Source: Deinococcales bacterium
GTDB lineage: Bacteria > Deinococcota > Deinococci > Deinococcales > JAAFIG01
DNA length: 48,377 bases
Direction: 5' to 3'
Assembly (NCBI GenBank): GCA_025359505.1
Contig: JANYHH010000080.1
Coordinates: 1 to 48,377 of the forward strand
The notes under the pieces are model-generated. The model was not told where the DNA came from. It made no database searches and saw only the letters and a program-made list of their open reading frames with translations. The position numbers were made by a program, and so were the translations under genes. Below, piece after piece: positions 45,465 through 48,377 of the stretch (its first letter is position 1; every line of letters starts with the position of its first letter).

Positions 45465-46232
45465 ATGAAGACACTCCCATTTCTACTGCTGATCGCACTC
45501 GTGCTGACCGCCTCGAGCTTCGCCCAGACCCTCGGCAACACCGTCACCGCCACCTTTTTCGCCGAGGACGTGCAGATGCGTCAAGCCAAGCTCGAGCTAG
45601 ACCCCGCTTCGCACACGATCCTGCGCTTCGTTGACCCGGTCTCTTTTGCATTCTCGAGACGCTCAGACATCCTCAAAGCCATCAATAAGGGCAACGATGT
45701 GCTGCTGTACGCGATGACCGAGAAAGCCGCGACCGATCTCAGTGTCTTGGTTGACGGCAAGTGGCACTTCTTCAGCGTGCAAATCGCCAAGGGTGCGGGG
45801 CTGAAATTCTACGAGGTCAAACCGCGCCCCGTTGCAACGGCGGCAGTTCACAACGCGGTGAACCCACCCTCGAGTCCCGCTGTAGCGACGTCCTCGAGCG
45901 CCAATCCGAATGCGTCACTCGTCTCTCCAAGTTGGCTGCGCTGGAACCTCACGCAGCTGGGCGGCTCGAGTGATGAAATCAGATTGGCGTACACGCTCGA
46001 GAGCACGGGTAAGGAGCGCGTTGTCGTCTCTGAGCGAGGCTTGCGTGTACTGCGGGCTGGAGTCATGCTCGAGTTCACTCTTGACAACAACGGTCGGCAG
46101 ATTCTCGGCTCAGGTGAATTGTTCGCGGGCGTGATCCGTATCAAAGCTCCGCCCGGTGCGCTGAAACTCCAGTGGAGTCTGCGGATCATGGGGTCGCAGG
46201 AGAGCCTCGTGCTCGAGGCGGACGTGAAGTGA
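45465..46232 (+). CDS. Exported two-domain beta protein, possibly TrbG/VirB9- or TraK-like
   Basis: 255 residues from ATG 45465. The signal peptide MKTLPFLLLIALVLTASSFA is cleaved before Q. A first domain (about 22-115) has short strands around TILRFVDPVSFAFSRRSDIL, LLYAMTEKAATDLSVLVDGK and WHFFSVQIAKGAGLKFYEV. This pattern resembles the N-terminal domain of TrbG/VirB9 and TraK transfer proteins, where a strand pair ends T-x-L-x-V-x-x-x-x-x-x-F. A Ser/Pro/Ala linker (115-145) leads to a second beta domain (about 148-255) with EIRLAYTLESTGKERVVV and a final strand pair. The family link is a resemblance only. No SD is seen at the ATG, which lies 10 nt after the leader ORF stop, so re-initiation is possible. 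It overlaps the next gene by GTGA. Confidence 0.65.
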   Translation: MKTLPFLLLIALVLTASSFAQTLGNTVTATFFAEDVQMRQAKLELDPASHTILRFVDPVSFAFSRRSDILKAINKGNDVLLYAMTEKAATDLSVLVDGKWHFFSVQIAKGAGLKFYEVKPRPVATAAVHNAVNPPSSPAVATSSSANPNASLVSPSWLRWNLTQLGGSSDEIRLAYTLESTGKERVVVSERGLRVLRAGVMLEFTLDNNGRQILGSGELFAGVIRIKAPPGALKLQWSLRIMGSQESLVLEADVK

Positions 46233-47488
46233 AGCGGGGTTTAGTGACACTACTGATGCTCGCCTCGAGCCTGTTCGTCAGTGCCCATGCGCAAACGGTC
46301 GGGCGGCTGTCGTACATCGAACCCGATGCCGCCCCCGCGATCATCACTCGAGGCGATCTGCGCCGCTTGCCGACGGGCTTTGTCGAGCTGCTGCACGACG
46401 CGAGGCTCGAGGCTTGCAAGCGCCAGAATTATCAGCGTTGTGCGCCCTACGAGTGGAGTGCGCCATTTACGACGCAAGATCAAGCAGAGAAACTCGAGCG
46501 AGCGCTGTCCGAGGCGTGGAACCGTTTCGACGCCCGCATCTACTGGCGCGTGCAGACGGCAATCAATGGCATCGGCGGGCAACTCGCCAATTGCACGATT
46601 GGCGTGCTGAACTGGGACGCGTACCTCGGGGCGTGGGATCGCAACCTCTTCCGCACCATGCCCTCGAGCGAGTTCTGCGATGACATCGGCGGTGATTGGT
46701 TTTTATACATCACGACGTTCTGCTTTTTGATGGACGGCTTCACCTTCTGGGATCGCGTGACGAACGCTTATCAGACTGCGTACACGCACGCGCTGACGCG
46801 TTACTACCCAGACTACTGGAAGGATGTGCTCGAGGCGATTGCCCGCTATGCGCCGCTGGCATTGTGGTGGGACGGCGTGTATCCCGTGCCGCCCGGCGAC
46901 TCGAGCGGACTGGTCTTGCAACCCGTAATGAACCTGCCCAACCCGCAGCAATACGTGAATTTGGCGCTCGAGGCGCAGCGCACCGATTTGCGCGGTTTCG
47001 CATACCTCTTGGCGCGTTACCCGTTTCTGGATTTGCTAGGCAGTTCTGCGCTCGGTACGTTGCAACAGGCGGTGCGCCGCCACCCGCTCGAGGCGGAACG
47101 CGACGGTGAAGCTGGACTGCCCGCGCTCGAGGCACTCAAACGCGGGTTAGCTCAGCGCGAAGGCGTGTTCTCGAGACCGCTGCAATGGGCGGATGGCTTC
47201 GGGCAGGGCCCGCAACCGCGAGGCTCGAGCGGCGCGGCGACCCCGTACGAGTACGCAGGCGTCGGACACGCGGTTTTCATGGCGGCGCAGTCGAGCTTTA
47301 TCACTGAAGTCAGCCCTCGAGTGCCGATCTTCTGGCGCACCTGCCTGACCGAGACGCTGCCGCCGATTCCCGTTCCCGTGCCCTTCCCAATGCCGATTTT
47401 GCACGCGAACTCGAGGGTAGACACGCGCTGGCTCAGCGTGCCGGAGGGCTACGCCATCCCAGACCTGAAGGATGTGCCGAGGTTCTAA
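46229..47488 (+). CDS. Exported protein of unknown function, partner of the upstream exported protein
   Basis: 419 residues from GTG 46229, overlapping the previous stop (GTGA). This choice gives a good signal peptide, MKRGLVTLLMLASSLFVSAHA, cleaved before Q. The mature protein is rich in Trp, Tyr and Pro and has six cysteines after the signal (in ACKR, RCAP, NCTI, FCDD, FCFL and TCLT contexts), enough for three disulfides in the periplasm. Aromatic patches such as YWKDVLEAIARYAPLALWWD and a Pro-rich stretch PPIPVPVPFPMPI near the end stand out. No enzyme motif is recognised. Size, cysteines and a TrbG-like neighbour vaguely recall conjugative mating-pair proteins such as TraU, but I see none of the TraU motifs, so it is left unnamed. 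Confidence 0.72.
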   Translation: MKRGLVTLLMLASSLFVSAHAQTVGRLSYIEPDAAPAIITRGDLRRLPTGFVELLHDARLEACKRQNYQRCAPYEWSAPFTTQDQAEKLERALSEAWNRFDARIYWRVQTAINGIGGQLANCTIGVLNWDAYLGAWDRNLFRTMPSSEFCDDIGGDWFLYITTFCFLMDGFTFWDRVTNAYQTAYTHALTRYYPDYWKDVLEAIARYAPLALWWDGVYPVPPGDSSGLVLQPVMNLPNPQQYVNLALEAQRTDLRGFAYLLARYPFLDLLGSSALGTLQQAVRRHPLEAERDGEAGLPALEALKRGLAQREGVFSRPLQWADGFGQGPQPRGSSGAATPYEYAGVGHAVFMAAQSSFITEVSPRVPIFWRTCLTETLPPIPVPVPFPMPILHANSRVDTRWLSVPEGYAIPDLKDVPRF

Positions 47489-47632
47489 AGAACCTCACTC
47501 GAGCGCGTCTGGTAGCGTCCGCTCACGCGCTGAAACGATGGCGCGGTAAAGGTGGTCGCGTAGCAGCTCGAGTAACGGCAGTTTCGTCAAGTGCGCCGCA
47601 TTTTGTTCAGCGTTTCTAAGAGACCGATCTGC

Positions 47633-47638
47633 TAGTCT
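47633..47638 (+). promoter_or_regulatory. Putative leaderless -10 box (TAGTCT)
   Basis: TAGTCT fits TANNNT and ends 7 nt before ATG 47646. The 157-nt gap it sits in (47489-47645) holds no convincing terminator or SD. Confidence 0.4.
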
Positions 47639-47645
47639 TTCAGGC

Positions 47646-48377
47646 ATGACTCGGGAGCACATTCCTAAACCCGTTGCCCCATTGCAACGTGCCCCCGAGG
47701 TTGCGCCGCAAAGTCGAGTCCCGGCACAGTCTGTCAAACCAGTTCGCTTACCGCGCACGCTCGAGGCGAAACCCGTTTCACCAGCGCACCTCGAGATTCA
47801 ACGCGCACAGCAACTCGAGGTGCAGCGCCAAGCCGATCTCGAGGTTCAACGCGCCGCGATCCAGCGAGCGCACGATGACCGCTTCACGCAGGCTCGAGCC
47901 TCGCAGACCGCTTGGCACGCTCGAGGAACAAAAACAATCGGTGTGCAACGCGCGATCGCTGAGCACGCCCGCAGCGCTCGAGCTGCCAATCACACCCGAG
48001 CCGCGTTCGTCGCGCAACGCTCGAGTGAACACCTCGAGACGCTGGTCGCGCAACGCCTCGAGGCAGAAGTCTGCCCAGCCCTACCAGTCGTGCAACGCCA
48101 AGCCGATTTGACGCTCTCACACGTCGCCGATCACTTTGGCAGTAAGGCAGCCGTGCAACTCGCCGAAGCCCCGGAGCGCCTCTCGAGTTACGCGGGGTTC
48201 AAGAACGCCGGGGCGGGCTTGGTGAAGAACTTCCGCACGCCCGGCTCGAGGCATACCATTCCGCAACTGGCCAGTGCGATTCAAAGGTTCCGAGAACCGA
48301 TGCAACGCGCGGCTGTGGAATCGGCCGCATATGCGGCGTTCGGGTCTCACCCAACCTACCCGAAGCAATTGCAACGC
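47646..48377 (+). CDS. Protein with twelve X-Gln-Arg tripeptides (partial, runs off the window)
   Basis: 244 codons are open from ATG 47646 to the last base, so the C-terminus is missing. There is no signal peptide or membrane segment. The sequence is rich in Gln, Arg, Ala and His and contains LQR, IQR, VQR, AQR or MQR twelve times, mostly as CAA-CGC or CAG-CGC codons; VQRQADL occurs twice. The first two thirds look helical and repetitive. From about residue 165 a more ordinary segment follows (SHVADHFGSKAAVQLAEA, then SSYAGFKNAGAGLVKNFRTP). I do not recognise it. Similar QR-rich stretches occur in large phage-tail-like or transfer-associated proteins, but this is only a resemblance. It follows the exported pair in the same direction, with its own leaderless -10 box. 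Confidence 0.7.
   Translation, partial: MTREHIPKPVAPLQRAPEVAPQSRVPAQSVKPVRLPRTLEAKPVSPAHLEIQRAQQLEVQRQADLEVQRAAIQRAHDDRFTQARASQTAWHARGTKTIGVQRAIAEHARSARAANHTRAAFVAQRSSEHLETLVAQRLEAEVCPALPVVQRQADLTLSHVADHFGSKAAVQLAEAPERLSSYAGFKNAGAGLVKNFRTPGSRHTIPQLASAIQRFREPMQRAAVESAAYAAFGSHPTYPKQLQR

Noticed and set aside
47495..47647. A 50-aa minus-strand frame starting at ATG 47647 and overlapping the start of the QR-repeat gene
   Set aside because: The peptide looks plausible (MPERLADRSLRNAEQNAAHL...), but there is no convincing SD or -10 box, and its start overlaps the plus-strand ATG. Support is too weak to list.
47646..48377. Identification of the QR-repeat protein as a contractile-injection or DUF4157-type component
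   Set aside because: Only the QR-rich look is shared. I see no HExxH-type motif or other landmark in the visible part.
1..48377. tRNA, rRNA, CRISPR arrays and insertion sequences
   Set aside because: Nothing with the needed cloverleaf, conserved rRNA words, evenly spaced identical repeats or transposase motifs was seen. The repeated units present are protein-coding modules or the CTCGAG word.

Overview
The window looks like a G+C-rich, diderm bacterium of the Deinococcota type (a Deinococcus relative or similar). The reasons are: many lipoprotein signal peptides together with a predicted outer-membrane beta-barrel; several genes whose only visible promoter is a TANNNT box 6-7 nt before the ATG (the leaderless layout known from Deinococcus); and heavy use of GTG starts. 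The taxonomic call is an inference. The palindrome CTCGAG recurs roughly every 60 bp in the G+C-rich coding DNA and is absent from a few A+T-rich stretches, which makes it a useful marker of what is native and what may be imported.

Left part (1-37.5 kb, minus strand). A surface-protein cluster is read from right to left. A giant lipoprotein of about 8,630 residues (VWD domain, carboxypeptidase-regulatory-like repeats, eight PQQ-type beta-propellers) overlaps by 4 nt a 1,916-residue secreted protein ending in a probable outer-membrane barrel. A small lipoprotein follows, its Shine-Dalgarno overlapping the barrel gene's stop codon. After 67 nt comes a 1,517-residue lipoprotein with PKD domains, a hydrophobic pre-toxin region and a C-terminal PD-(D/E)XK-like nuclease domain. 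Two nt beyond its stop, an A+T-rich gene runs off the left edge; this is the position expected for an immunity gene. I read the pair as a polymorphic toxin-immunity module attached to a native lipoprotein stalk.

Middle (37.6-41.5 kb, plus strand). Two more lipoproteins: one with four Ig-like repeats, a Cna/SdrB-like domain and a complete trypsin-type protease; the other with Ig-like domains and a seven-bladed RCC1 propeller.

Right part (41.5-48.4 kb, plus strand). A replication/partition-like cassette of five tightly chained genes: a winged-helix replication-initiator-like protein, a DnaC/IstB-type ATPase, a small winged-helix protein, a ParB-like protein and an unknown. It is preceded by a 230-bp control region with an inverted repeat and three ACCGAATT repeats. 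A strong promoter, a 54-codon leader ORF and an intrinsic terminator separate it from two exported proteins (possibly a transfer or secretion apparatus). The window ends in an open gene whose product repeats an X-Gln-Arg tripeptide twelve times. This part resembles the backbone of a plasmid or integrative element. No transposase, tRNA, rRNA or CRISPR was seen.
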